A stretch of DNA of 17,216 nucleotides from an uncultured Peptostreptococcaceae bacterium (GTDB lineage: Bacteria > Bacillota > Clostridia > Peptostreptococcales > Anaerovoracaceae): the NCBI GenBank assembly GCA_905236895.1, contig CAJOQI010000060.1:1-17216 (forward strand), written 5' to 3'. Numbering within the stretch: the first letter of the stretch is position 1; the number at the start of each line of letters is the position of its first letter. The notes under the pieces were generated by a model that worked only from the letters and a program-made list of their open reading frames with translations, was not told where the DNA came from and ran no database searches. Positions 6,269 through 13,959 of this stretch are shown in pieces. A program made the position numbers and the translations under genes.

Positions 6269-7251
6269 TATTCCCACTCGATTGTTCCGCTGGGCTTAGG
6301 TGTAACATCCCAAAGAACTCTATTGATTCCCGGCACTTCACTTGTGATGCGCTTGGTCAAATGCTGAACAAAGGCCCAATCAAGCTCTGCAGGCTCGGCG
6401 GTCATAGCATCCACAGTGTTAACCGCACGGATTACGCAGGGCCAATCAAAGGTTCTCTGACCGTCACGAATTCCCGTGGTTTTGAAATCAGGAACGATGG
6501 TGAAGAACTGCCACACATCATTGTCCAGTCCATCCTTCCCAAACTCTTCTCTGAGGATGGCATCGGATTCACGAAGGGCTTCAAGACGATCTCTTGTGAT
6601 AGCGCCGGGGCATCTTACTCCAAGACCAGGTCCCGGGAAGGGCTGACGATATACCATGGTGTCCGGAAGACCAAGGGCAAGTCCTACCTGTCTAACTTCA
6701 TCCTTAAACAAAATCTTCACAGGCTCTACCAATTCAAACTGAAGATCCTCGGGAAGTCCACCTGCATTGTGGTGAGCTTTGATGCCGTCTTCACTTTCCA
6801 GAATGTCAGGCCAAATTGTACCCTGAGCAAGGAACTGAACTCCTTCAAGTTTACGGGCTTCATCAGCGAATACGTCGATAAACTCTTCACCGATAATATG
6901 TCTCTTGGTTTCCGGATCGGCAACTCCTGCCAGCTTATCAAGGAATCTATCGGTAGCATCCACGTAAATCAGATTGGCACCAAGTTCCTTTCCGAATACT
7001 TCGATAACCTGCTCCGGCTCACCCTTTCTAAGAAGACCATGGTTCACGTGAACGCATGTCAGCTGATCGCCTATGGCCTTAATGAGCAAAGCCGCAACAA
7101 CGGAACTGTCAACTCCTCCGGAAAGAGCCAGAAGAACCTTTCCATCCCCTACCTGCTCTTTAATCGCATCAATCTGCTCCGCAATAAACGCTTCTGCCAA
7201 TTCCTTTGTTGTGATTCTAACAAAGTCTTCAGGTCGTCTATCGTAAACCAT
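6268..7251 (-). CDS. guaA: GMP synthase ATP-pyrophosphatase subunit, without the glutamine amidotransferase domain
   Basis: This 327-residue protein matches the C-terminal two thirds of standard GuaA. It activates XMP with ATP (adenylyl-XMP intermediate) for amination to GMP in purine synthesis. The PP-loop LSGGVDSS lies at about residues 43-50, VHVNHGLLRKGE follows, GTIWPD and the HHNAGGLP loop are present, then PFPGPGLGVRCPG and the dimerisation domain ending in KPSGTIEWE, the usual GuaA C-terminus. Standard bacterial GuaA is about 510-525 residues, with an N-terminal class I amidotransferase domain that is absent here. The ATG at 7251 with GGAAAGGAAG upstream is convincing, and the 199 bases upstream encode no amidotransferase. 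Ammonia could come free or from a separate GATase subunit, as in archaea. It overlaps the small membrane protein gene downstream. Confidence 0.92.
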   Translation of the reverse strand: MVYDRRPEDFVRITTKELAEAFIAEQIDAIKEQVGDGKVLLALSGGVDSSVVAALLIKAIGDQLTCVHVNHGLLRKGEPEQVIEVFGKELGANLIYVDATDRFLDKLAGVADPETKRHIIGEEFIDVFADEARKLEGVQFLAQGTIWPDILESEDGIKAHHNAGGLPEDLQFELVEPVKILFKDEVRQVGLALGLPDTMVYRQPFPGPGLGVRCPGAITRDRLEALRESDAILREEFGKDGLDNDVWQFFTIVPDFKTTGIRDGQRTFDWPCVIRAVNTVDAMTAEPAELDWAFVQHLTKRITSEVPGINRVLWDVTPKPSGTIEWE

Positions 7252-7304
7252 TGTTTTCTTCCTTTCCTTATCTCAAACTTTTAGACTCATACCAATTCTA
7301 AAAA

Positions 7305-7444
7305 GCGAATGCCATATGTCCCTTCGAGTCCGCTTGCGCTTTGTCATCGTGCTGCGGTTCTAAGCTCTCACTTCGCAACCAAGTTGTTTGTGAATCGCTA
7401 AGAACCGGCACTGCGGAAGACTCTCAGGAATATATGCCATTCGC
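7305..7444 (-). repeat. 140-base imperfect palindrome ahead of guaA, ending in a U-run
   Basis: The outer arms GCGAATGCCATAT (7305-7317) and ATATGCCATTCGC (7432-7444) pair at 12 of 13 positions. Pairing resumes inward through several offset matches, including GTGC/GCAC with CGGTTCT/AGAACCG (7349-7365 with 7397-7411). It ends with TCAC/GTGA and CAAC/GTTG near the apex. On the minus strand the last arm is followed by TTTTT (7300-7304), so the structure can act as a long intrinsic terminator of the CofE-like gene or an attenuator of guaA. The length and full-length pairing also fit a MITE-like or REP-like repeat. No open frame, and no purine riboswitch core was recognised. Confidence 0.75.
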
Positions 7445-7450
7445 ATTTAT

Positions 7451-8686
7451 TTAATTCGTATAGTTATCAAAGTACCCTTGAACCAGCACCACCGGCGTTC
7501 CCTTGTCTCCGGAGCCGGAGGTCAAGTCGCAAAGGGATCCGATTAGATCTGTAAGCTGTCTTGGAGTTGTTCCCTCGGAGGCCATATTGCCTACCAGGTC
7601 AGCGTCTTTGCTCTTGATGCTTTCGTGGATGGCTGCCTTAAGCTCTTCTCCTGAAAGATGAGCAAAGTCATTGTCAGCCAGATACTTTAATTTAAGTTCG
7701 TTTGGGGTTCCCTTGAGACCGTCGGTGAATGCAGGCGATACTACTGGATCTGCCAGTTCCCAGATCTTTCCCTGGGGATCCTTGAAGGCTCCGTCGCCGT
7801 AAACCATTACCTCTACGTTCTTACCTGTCTTTTCCTTAAGATTGGCAGCAATCTTTTCTACCAATTCCTTTGGATCGTGGGGGAAGAGTTTAACCACGTC
7901 TTCCGTTGATTTGTTGGAACCCAGAAGGCCGTATTTCTCGTTATGTCCGCTTACGCTTCCATCTTCCCTTGTAATCGGTGCATTCAGGATTTCGTCCAGG
8001 CCAAGGACTGCATCTGCGCCGGCTTCCTTAAGAAGTCTCTTTGTTCTGAATCTTGTATGAATATCGCAGTTGAGAACTCTTTTGGTATATCCCAGAATTG
8101 CGGTGGCGTGGTTGGCAAAGATGATTTCCACCTCTGCTCCGGATTCACGGATAAGATCTCCGTAATAGTCCACGTAGTCAACTCCCGTGAAGGGGTGAAG
8201 ATTTACGCCGAAGAGTTCTCTGTATTTCTCCAGAGAAAGCACATCCGCAAATGGATCAACACCTGCTTCATCCAATTTATCGATTGAAACCAGCTCGTTT
8301 CCTACTTCGTCGGAAGGATAGCTGAGCATGAGAACAACTTTCTTTGCTCCCTTGGCGATTCCTCTAAGGCAGATAGCAAAGCGGTTTCTGGACAGAATCG
8401 GGAAAATAACTCCAATGGTTCCGTCTCCTCCACTTCCTTCACCCAGTCTGTCGTATACATCCTTTGCGATATCATCTACAGATGCATAATTACCCTGAGC
8501 TCTTGCTACAATTGACTCTGTAATAGCCACTACGTCTCTGTCGTGAAGCTTGAAGCCCCATTCCGGATCCTCCGAAGCCTGCAAAACGCTTTCAGAGATA
8601 ATAGTAGCCAAATCGTCCCCTTCTCTAATAATGGGACATCTGATGCCTCGAGATACAGTTCCTACCAATCTTTCAGAACTTGCCAT
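7451..8686 (-). CDS. Coenzyme F420-0:gamma-glutamyl ligase (CofE)-like protein
   Basis: This 411-residue protein shows the CofE/FbiB family pattern at its N-terminus: GTVSRGIRCPIIREGDDLAT, then DVVAITESIVARAQGN, and a glycine-rich GEGSGGDGTIG region. In the family the enzyme adds glutamates to F420-0 using GTP. It is much longer than archaeal CofE (about 250 residues). The extra C-terminal half, including VMVYGDGAFKDPQGKIWELA, is seen in a Firmicutes subgroup whose activity is, to my knowledge, undefined. No other F420 gene lies in the window and clostridia generally do not make F420, so another carboxylate substrate is possible. It begins at the ATG at 8686 with AGGAGG upstream, has its own promoter, and is followed by a long palindrome. 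Confidence 0.82.
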   Translation of the reverse strand: MASSERLVGTVSRGIRCPIIREGDDLATIISESVLQASEDPEWGFKLHDRDVVAITESIVARAQGNYASVDDIAKDVYDRLGEGSGGDGTIGVIFPILSRNRFAICLRGIAKGAKKVVLMLSYPSDEVGNELVSIDKLDEAGVDPFADVLSLEKYRELFGVNLHPFTGVDYVDYYGDLIRESGAEVEIIFANHATAILGYTKRVLNCDIHTRFRTKRLLKEAGADAVLGLDEILNAPITREDGSVSGHNEKYGLLGSNKSTEDVVKLFPHDPKELVEKIAANLKEKTGKNVEVMVYGDGAFKDPQGKIWELADPVVSPAFTDGLKGTPNELKLKYLADNDFAHLSGEELKAAIHESIKSKDADLVGNMASEGTTPRQLTDLIGSLCDLTSGSGDKGTPVVLVQGYFDNYTN

Positions 8687-8723
8687 AGTTTCCTCCTAAA
8701 TATACTTAAAATAACGACGTAAC

Positions 8724-8753
8724 ATTCTACCACTAAGAACTATTCTTTTACAA
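8724..8753 (-). promoter_or_regulatory. Probable promoter with internal palindrome, upstream of the CofE-like gene
   Basis: On the minus strand TTGTAA (8748-8753) and TAGAAT (8724-8729) are 18 bases apart, lying between the stop of the TPR gene (8761) and the AGGAGG site. The spacer contains the perfect palindrome AAGAA-n3-TTCTT (8735-8747), which could be an operator. The promoter is plausible; operator use is a guess. Confidence 0.5.
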
Positions 8754-8760
8754 GAAAAAC

Positions 8761-9528
8761 TTACCATTCTTTTCCACTGAAATCTTCGTCGCCTCCACCG
8801 GATCCTTCTCCGCTGCTTTCTTCTCTACGCTGGGCTTCAGCTCTCTCCTTTGCTGACTCCTTCTTCTGCTCTTCCATCTTCTTGCGGAGTTCCTTTTCTC
8901 TCATGGACTCGCTTTCTTCTTTTTGGTCCTGCTCCTCCTGGTCCCCATCTTCATCGCTGGGATCCTGCTGCTGGTCCTGTGGATTTTGCTGAAGCTGGGC
9001 AATGAGCTGGTCGATTTCTTTTTTCAGCTGCTCCGCATCTTCGCTATGACCGTCATAGACCCCAACCTGGGGATTTGCACAACCGTCTTCGGTTAGAACA
9101 GTTCTTGCGGCCTGAAGCTGTTTGATTACCGTATTCACTTTTTTCTCCGTGGATAAATCGGAAAGATCTATTTGCTTCACCATTGAAAGGGCAAGGTTTA
9201 CCCTGGTTCTGCAATTTCTTTCTTCCTTATAGAAGCCGGGCTTTCTCTTAAGGGCCTCTTCATAGTGGACAATTGCCTCGTCATAGTCTCCCTTTTCATA
9301 GGCGATATTTCCCAAATTGTAATGGGGCAAATATCTTTCCGGGAAATTCAGTTTAAGAAGCATTTCCATCTTATCATCGCTTAAGCTTCCTTCCCTATAC
9401 TCCTTAAGAGCCCATTCATTGAGGAAATAGCGCACACCAAGAAAGATGGCAAAAACAGCCATGATGCCGCAGATTATTGTGAGCCAAAGCAGGCTTTTTC
9501 CTTTCTTGGTTTTCTTTACTTCCCTCAT
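8761..9528 (-). CDS. Membrane-anchored TPR protein, BatC-like
   Basis: This 255-residue protein is the last gene of the MoxR/Bat-like operon. A basic N-terminus (MREVKKTKKGKS) is followed by a TM helix at about 13-34. At least one clear tetratricopeptide repeat follows near residues 68-101, with the pattern YNLGNIAYEKGDYDEAIVHY. The C-terminal 80 residues are highly charged and Gln/Glu/Asp/Lys-rich, probably coiled coil or disordered. This anchor-TPR-charged-tail layout is that of BatC in Bacteroides-type aerotolerance operons. The ATG overlaps the stop of the upstream vWA gene by four bases (ATGA), which indicates coupled translation. Its likely role is protein-protein bridging in the vWA complex. 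Assignment rests on layout and context rather than strong sequence identity. Confidence 0.82.
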   Translation of the reverse strand: MREVKKTKKGKSLLWLTIICGIMAVFAIFLGVRYFLNEWALKEYREGSLSDDKMEMLLKLNFPERYLPHYNLGNIAYEKGDYDEAIVHYEEALKRKPGFYKEERNCRTRVNLALSMVKQIDLSDLSTEKKVNTVIKQLQAARTVLTEDGCANPQVGVYDGHSEDAEQLKKEIDQLIAQLQQNPQDQQQDPSDEDGDQEEQDQKEESESMREKELRKKMEEQKKESAKERAEAQRREESSGEGSGGGDEDFSGKEW

Positions 9529-10493
9529 ATTCTGCCCTTTCTAACGAGCATAAATGCCTCCAGCAAAAGCAAGGCAAGAAGCGGCGCAGCATAGTAATAA
9601 TAGGTGTCATCATAGAGAACCGCATCCGCCCTACCGATAGAGGTGGTTGTCCCCGTCTTAATCGTCTTAATCAGATTATCCACCACATTGGGATTCTCCA
9701 CGTGGATATATTTGATATCCAAGTCAGAAGCCATCTGCCTTAGGTTACCCTCGTCTATTTTGGACACGGCATCCTGATGAGCATCGTAGTCATATAGATA
9801 GTCGCTGGAGCCATAATCATCCTTGAGCTTCATCTTTCCGCCCTTCTCCGTTCCGAATCCGAGGACGGCACCGGAATCAACCAGTTTCTCCAGTTCAGCA
9901 AAGGATTGAAGCTCCGACTCGTCGGTTATCTCACCGTCGCTGATGAAGAAGAGCACGGTGGTCTTTCCCTCTTTGCTGTCGGAGGATTTAAGAAGGGTCT
10001 CCATATCCCCGTAAGCAGTATTGAGGGATGTTCCCTTGGCATACCATCTGTCGGGAGCTTTGATGGTTTCAAAGGCATCCTCAACGGACTTTCTGTCCTG
10101 GGTAAACGGCGCAAGAATCTGCGACTTATTGTCGAATCTTATGAGAGCAAAACTGCTGCCGTGAAGCTCTTCCATGATATGCTCCGCAGTGTCGATTACT
10201 CCTTCCATTCTTTCATTCTTACCAACATAGTCCTCTGCCCACATGCTTATGGTGGTATCCACCACAAAGAGAACATCTATATTCTTGGTCTCCACATTAA
10301 CATTGTATTTCTTGTCCATTATCCTAACGTTAATAAGGAAAACCAAAAGAAGAAGCAGGGCAACTCGAGCAATGCTAAAAGCCTTGTCTGAAACAGACGC
10401 CCTTTTCTTGATGGTAATTAGGATATATCCAATGAGCAAAGCCCCTAGGATTATTCCCGCTATTATAATTGGAATTACAGGTCTCGTTACCAT
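9525..10493 (-). CDS. von Willebrand factor A membrane protein, BatB-like
   Basis: This 322-residue protein has two N-terminal TM helices (about 8-28 and 40-57), a vWA domain at about 72-285, and a C-terminal TM helix (about 298-317), the arrangement of BatA/BatB proteins. The metal-ion-dependent adhesion site is DTTIS (a D-x-T-x-S variant with Thr in the middle), with the distal Asp in FFISDGEITDE and a middle loop KGTSLNTAYG. The intact MIDAS suggests divalent-metal-dependent partner binding. The start ATG at 10493 has GAGGTG upstream and lies four bases from the stop of the upstream vWA gene. It should pair with that protein and be acted on by the MoxR ATPase. Confidence 0.9.
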   Translation of the reverse strand: MVTRPVIPIIIAGIILGALLIGYILITIKKRASVSDKAFSIARVALLLLLVFLINVRIMDKKYNVNVETKNIDVLFVVDTTISMWAEDYVGKNERMEGVIDTAEHIMEELHGSSFALIRFDNKSQILAPFTQDRKSVEDAFETIKAPDRWYAKGTSLNTAYGDMETLLKSSDSKEGKTTVLFFISDGEITDESELQSFAELEKLVDSGAVLGFGTEKGGKMKLKDDYGSSDYLYDYDAHQDAVSKIDEGNLRQMASDLDIKYIHVENPNVVDNLIKTIKTGTTTSIGRADAVLYDDTYYYYAAPLLALLLLEAFMLVRKGRI

Positions 10494-10497
10494 AGCA

Positions 10498-11598
10498 TCA
10501 CCTCTTCAGAAGCAGTCCTATGACGGCGAATCCCACCATACTTATGAGCAATACAATTATCCAGGTTTCGGGAACGTCAACGGTTCTTGTGGTGGTTATT
10601 TCATCCACCTCCATTGCCTCCTGCTTCTGGATATCCTTAACTATGTCATCAACCGTAAGGTTTCTGCTCTGTTGGTAGACCACTCCTCCGGTCTGGTCCA
10701 GATTCTTCCTTAGGTCGCTAAAATCCCTTTCGTAATCTCTGTCGTTTACTATGCTGAAGGTTTCCTTATTGGGGAAGATTCCGAAGACGGTAATCTTATT
10801 CTTCTTGCAAAGCTTCGACGCCTCGTCCAGCTCTACCGTGGGCTTTGACAATGCTTCCTCCGCATTATCCGTGGACATGATTATTACCCTGGTTCTCTCC
10901 TCATCGTCCAGGCTGGGAAAACTATATAGACAGGCCGCAAGTCCCTCTCCTATCAAAGAACTTCCCTTTGAGTAGTTCTTGATGAGAGTTCCTGCATCGT
11001 AATAATCCAGTCTATCTCTAATCTCGTAATACTCATCCCAGCCGTCGTCCGGAACTTCCAGATAGCCGTAGTCATCCGCATATCCCCAATACTTAATCTG
11101 AAGATTGAAATACTCTTCCAATTCGTCCAACTTTTGATTAACAAAATCATAGTCGTCGGTCAGGGGTACATAGAGAACGGTGGAAGTATTGAAAATGGTT
11201 ATGCCGAAACGGTCTCCCTTAAGTCCGCCCACCACGTCCTTCAGACTCTGGACCAGGTCCGCATTCAGATAGCAGATTGAATAGGACACGTCCATGCAAA
11301 GGAAGATGTCCCTTTTCTTGGTTCCGCTGGTTACTGTTTTTGTTTCATAGGGTCTTGCCACAAGAATTAACGAGGAAAGAATTCCAAGAGCAAGAAGTGC
11401 CTCAGCCAAAATCAAAAGAACCCTTCTAAGAGCCTTTTTCTTCTTGTACTCGAGCAATTCCTTGGCGAAGTGGGTATTTGCCGCCTTTGTCCCTCCGGAA
11501 AATTCCTCATGCTTTCTCTTGATAAGATGAAAAGCCAGGAAGGCGGCTATGGTTATAATCAGTCCTATTATTACAACCTTGGGGTACATTAATGCCAT
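10498..11598 (-). CDS. von Willebrand factor A membrane protein, BatA-like
   Basis: This 366-residue protein has TM helices at about 7-26 and 60-82, a vWA domain at about 93-320, and a C-terminal TM helix (about 343-364). The MIDAS core is DVSYS (matching D-x-S-x-S), and IIMSTDNAEE supplies the later acidic residue. Between the first strands and the GSSLIGEG loop there is an aromatic, acidic insert (about 145-195, with several Tyr, Trp and Asp) that is not usual in the family as I know it. The ATG at 11598 follows AGGAGGG, and the gene overlaps the stop of the preceding DUF4381-like gene by ten bases. It probably forms a pair with the downstream BatB-like protein. Confidence 0.9.
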   Translation of the reverse strand: MALMYPKVVIIGLIITIAAFLAFHLIKRKHEEFSGGTKAANTHFAKELLEYKKKKALRRVLLILAEALLALGILSSLILVARPYETKTVTSGTKKRDIFLCMDVSYSICYLNADLVQSLKDVVGGLKGDRFGITIFNTSTVLYVPLTDDYDFVNQKLDELEEYFNLQIKYWGYADDYGYLEVPDDGWDEYYEIRDRLDYYDAGTLIKNYSKGSSLIGEGLAACLYSFPSLDDEERTRVIIMSTDNAEEALSKPTVELDEASKLCKKNKITVFGIFPNKETFSIVNDRDYERDFSDLRKNLDQTGGVVYQQSRNLTVDDIVKDIQKQEAMEVDEITTTRTVDVPETWIIVLLISMVGFAVIGLLLKR

Positions 11599-12065
11599 CT
11601 CTCTATTACCCTCCTGGTTCCTTCCAAAGACTTGATTGCATCAGCCATGGTTTCCTGGGCAAACTCCGGCACATAATAATCCTCTATGAGTTGCGTCAGC
11701 ATGGGCATTCTGATCTGCTTGATTTCATAGAGGGTGTATTTTTGCACCTGAACCCCGGTCATGTCGAAAACGAAGTGACGGATGACCTTGCTCATTCTTT
11801 GATATGCAATTCTCTTATCTATCTCGCCCTTGGTAAGGGCATCCTTTATCTTATCGATATCCGAAAGATACCTGTTCTTGATTTCCGGGATAGAGGCGCG
11901 AGGAGGCTTAACTACCTTAATCTTTTCGGGCACCTCGCCCCTTCTCCTTCTTCTGATCCTAAAGATAACCTGCAGCAAAACAGCGGCAAGGAGCAGCACT
12001 CCTGCCGTAATTATCCATACAAGCATATAGGACATTGGTTCCTGCAGATTAACGGATGATTCCAT
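11589..12065 (-). CDS. Single-TM protein, DUF4381-like, of the MoxR/Bat operon
   Basis: This 158-residue protein has one N-terminal TM helix (about 14-37), then a very basic stop-transfer segment (RIRRRRR), then a mostly helical cytoplasmic part with SDIDKIKDALTKGEIDKRIAYQRMSKVIRHF. Small proteins of this layout (often called DUF4381) sit between DUF58 and vWA genes in many Bat operons. I use context more than identity here. The ATG at 12065 is preferred, with GAAAGG seven bases upstream; a TTG at 12080 is also in frame. It overlaps the DUF58 gene by 17 bases and the next vWA gene by ten, so expression is clearly coupled. Confidence 0.75.
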   Translation of the reverse strand: MESSVNLQEPMSYMLVWIITAGVLLLAAVLLQVIFRIRRRRRGEVPEKIKVVKPPRASIPEIKNRYLSDIDKIKDALTKGEIDKRIAYQRMSKVIRHFVFDMTGVQVQKYTLYEIKQIRMPMLTQLIEDYYVPEFAQETMADAIKSLEGTRRVIERWH

Positions 12066-12924
12066 TTTTATGCCTTTCAAACAATTCTATAGTCTTGGGC
12101 AGTATATCCTCTGCCTTTCCCATGGAAACCATGGTTACCCTATTGGACTTAAACTTTTCTTCCATCTGGGTGAGAAAGTCCTCTCTCTGGGCCTTTTCAG
12201 CCTCCTTAAGAGACTTTCCGCCAAACAAAAGCTCACTTTCGTATTTTCTGTCCTTGATGTCATAAACCCTGTCACCGTAAAGGTAAGCGTCATCTATGTC
12301 AACCACCAAAACATCATTGTTTGCAACTAATTTCCCCAAAAGCTTATCTCCCAGTCTAAAGAGGCCGTCCATATCGGTTATGACGATAATAACCATCCTT
12401 CTTCTGATGTTTTCACAAGCGTATTCCAGAAGGTCCGCAATATCCCTCTTTCCCTCTTCAGGCATAAACATCTCAGAGGTGGCTATCATATTTTCAAAAT
12501 GCTTTCCTCCTCCACCGAAGGTGGTGAAGATAACGCCCTTATTTGAATCCTGAAGAAGAGCGTAATCGTCCCCTCCCTGATTAACCAGATAAGCCATGAC
12601 TCCAAGAGCATCCAGAGCCACTTGGGCTTTGTCGTCTCCCCCTGATGTATCCGCCTCCATCTTGTCTCCGGAATCCACCACAAAAAGGACATTATGCTTT
12701 TTCTCAGCAACATAACGTCTAACCAAGGTCTTCCCCGTCTTGGTGGAAGACTTCCAGTCGATGTCCTTTACATTGTCTCCGTAGGTATATTCCCTTAAGT
12801 CATCAAAGTCCAGACTACGCCCTCTAAAAACCGAGCGAAAGTCTCCATCCAAAATATTGGTGGTCTCTTTGGTGGAATATAGGGAGATGAAGGCCTTTAT
12901 TCTGGCCAGGTGTTCATAGTTCAT
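12049..12924 (-). CDS. DUF58 domain protein (vWA-like) of the MoxR/Bat operon
   Basis: This 291-residue soluble protein has the DUF58 hallmark near residues 33-70: FRGRSLDFDDLREYTYGDN, then DIDWKSSTKTGKTLVRRY. A vWA-like fold follows, but its metal site is degenerate (FVVDSGDKM instead of D-x-S-x-S), which is normal for this family. IVITDMDGLF is the later strand. Members are almost always next to MoxR ATPases and are thought to be partners or adaptors. It lies 25 bases after moxR, and its end overlaps the next gene by 17 bases. The ATG at 12924 has a moderate AGGACA site. It has no TM segment. Confidence 0.92.
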   Translation of the reverse strand: MNYEHLARIKAFISLYSTKETTNILDGDFRSVFRGRSLDFDDLREYTYGDNVKDIDWKSSTKTGKTLVRRYVAEKKHNVLFVVDSGDKMEADTSGGDDKAQVALDALGVMAYLVNQGGDDYALLQDSNKGVIFTTFGGGGKHFENMIATSEMFMPEEGKRDIADLLEYACENIRRRMVIIVITDMDGLFRLGDKLLGKLVANNDVLVVDIDDAYLYGDRVYDIKDRKYESELLFGGKSLKEAEKAQREDFLTQMEEKFKSNRVTMVSMGKAEDILPKTIELFERHKNGIIR

Positions 12925-12949
12925 TTAGCTTGTCCTGTTTGGCGTAGGC

Positions 12950-13951
12950 TTATGGGGTGGTTACGGAAGCAACCAATTTGTCGATAATCGACTCCACAGT
13001 AATACCGTCGGCGATTGCGGCATAAGACAGCTGGATTCTATGTCTCAGCACCTGATGTCTAATAGCCTTAACGTCTTCGGGAATCACATAGGTTCTTCCC
13101 TGCATTAGGGCTACCGCCTTTGCCACTCTAAGGAAAGCGATTGAAGCTCTTGGGCTTGCTCCCATTCTCACATAGCGAGCCATATCCTTTCCCAGGATCT
13201 TCTCAGCATCCCTTGTGGTTGCAACTATGTCGGCAATATATTTCTTTATCGCCTCATCCACATAAACCTTTTCCGTAATATCCTGAACCTTGTCCACATC
13301 GCCAATCTTAAGAACCGCCGGCACCTTCTTTACAATGGCACCGGATTCGATTCTGTTAAGAACCTCAACTTCTTCTTCTGGACTTGGATAGGATATGGTT
13401 TCCTTCAGCATAAATCTGTCGGTCTGTGCCTCCGACAAAAGATATGTTCCCTCTTGCTCGATAGGGTTCTGGGTAGCAAAGACGATAAAAACATCGTCCG
13501 GCATGGGATAGGTGGTTCCCCCGATGGTAACCTGCCTCTCCTGCATGGCTTCCAGCATTGCGCTCTGGGTCTTGGCACTGGATCTGTTAATCTCGTCCAA
13601 TAGAACAAAGTTAGCAAATACCGGCCCAAGGATTGTTTCGAATTCCCCGCTCTTCTGATCGAAGACCTGGGTTCCGATAATATCGCTGGGAAGCAGGTCC
13701 GGCGTACACTGAATTCTGGAGAACTTTCCGTCAACGGAATCAGAGATTGCCTTTGCTGCCGTAGTCTTGGCAAGGCCGGGAACGGACTCTATCAAAATAT
13801 GTCCGTCCGCCATTACCGCCGCTATCAAAGCAAATTTCAGGCTTTGTTGACCAACAACCTTGGAATCGTAATATCCGGCTATATCACCCACTACCTTCTG
13901 GGCATAGTCGAATTCTTCCTGGGTCATGGTTGATTTGTTTTCAATTGCCAT
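12950..13951 (-). CDS. MoxR family AAA+ ATPase
   Basis: This 333-residue AAA+ ATPase is the motor of the operon. The Walker A is ESVPGLAKTT (residues about 54-63), followed by IQCTPDLLPSDIIGTQVFD typical of MoxR, Walker B FVLLDEINRSS at about 115-125, sensor ATQNPIEQEG, and DRFMLK with the arginine finger. The lid domain contains GASPRASIAFLRVAKA. Members assemble as hexamers and are thought to act as chaperones or metal-insertion factors for vWA proteins. The ATG at 13951 has TAGGAAA upstream. The gene begins only 8 bases after the phosphoketolase stop, so it is probably transcribed with xfp unless a promoter lies inside xfp. Confidence 0.95.
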   Translation of the reverse strand: MAIENKSTMTQEEFDYAQKVVGDIAGYYDSKVVGQQSLKFALIAAVMADGHILIESVPGLAKTTAAKAISDSVDGKFSRIQCTPDLLPSDIIGTQVFDQKSGEFETILGPVFANFVLLDEINRSSAKTQSAMLEAMQERQVTIGGTTYPMPDDVFIVFATQNPIEQEGTYLLSEAQTDRFMLKETISYPSPEEEVEVLNRIESGAIVKKVPAVLKIGDVDKVQDITEKVYVDEAIKKYIADIVATTRDAEKILGKDMARYVRMGASPRASIAFLRVAKAVALMQGRTYVIPEDVKAIRHQVLRHRIQLSYAAIADGITVESIIDKLVASVTTP

Positions 13952-13959
13952 AGTTTTTC

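Noticed and set aside
6361..7284. 307-codon plus-strand ORF
   Set aside because: It is antisense to guaA, has no domain pattern or ribosome binding site, and is explained by guaA codon use.
7252..7450. Guanine riboswitch in the guaA leader
   Set aside because: No purine-aptamer core was recognisable; the region is taken up by the long palindrome.
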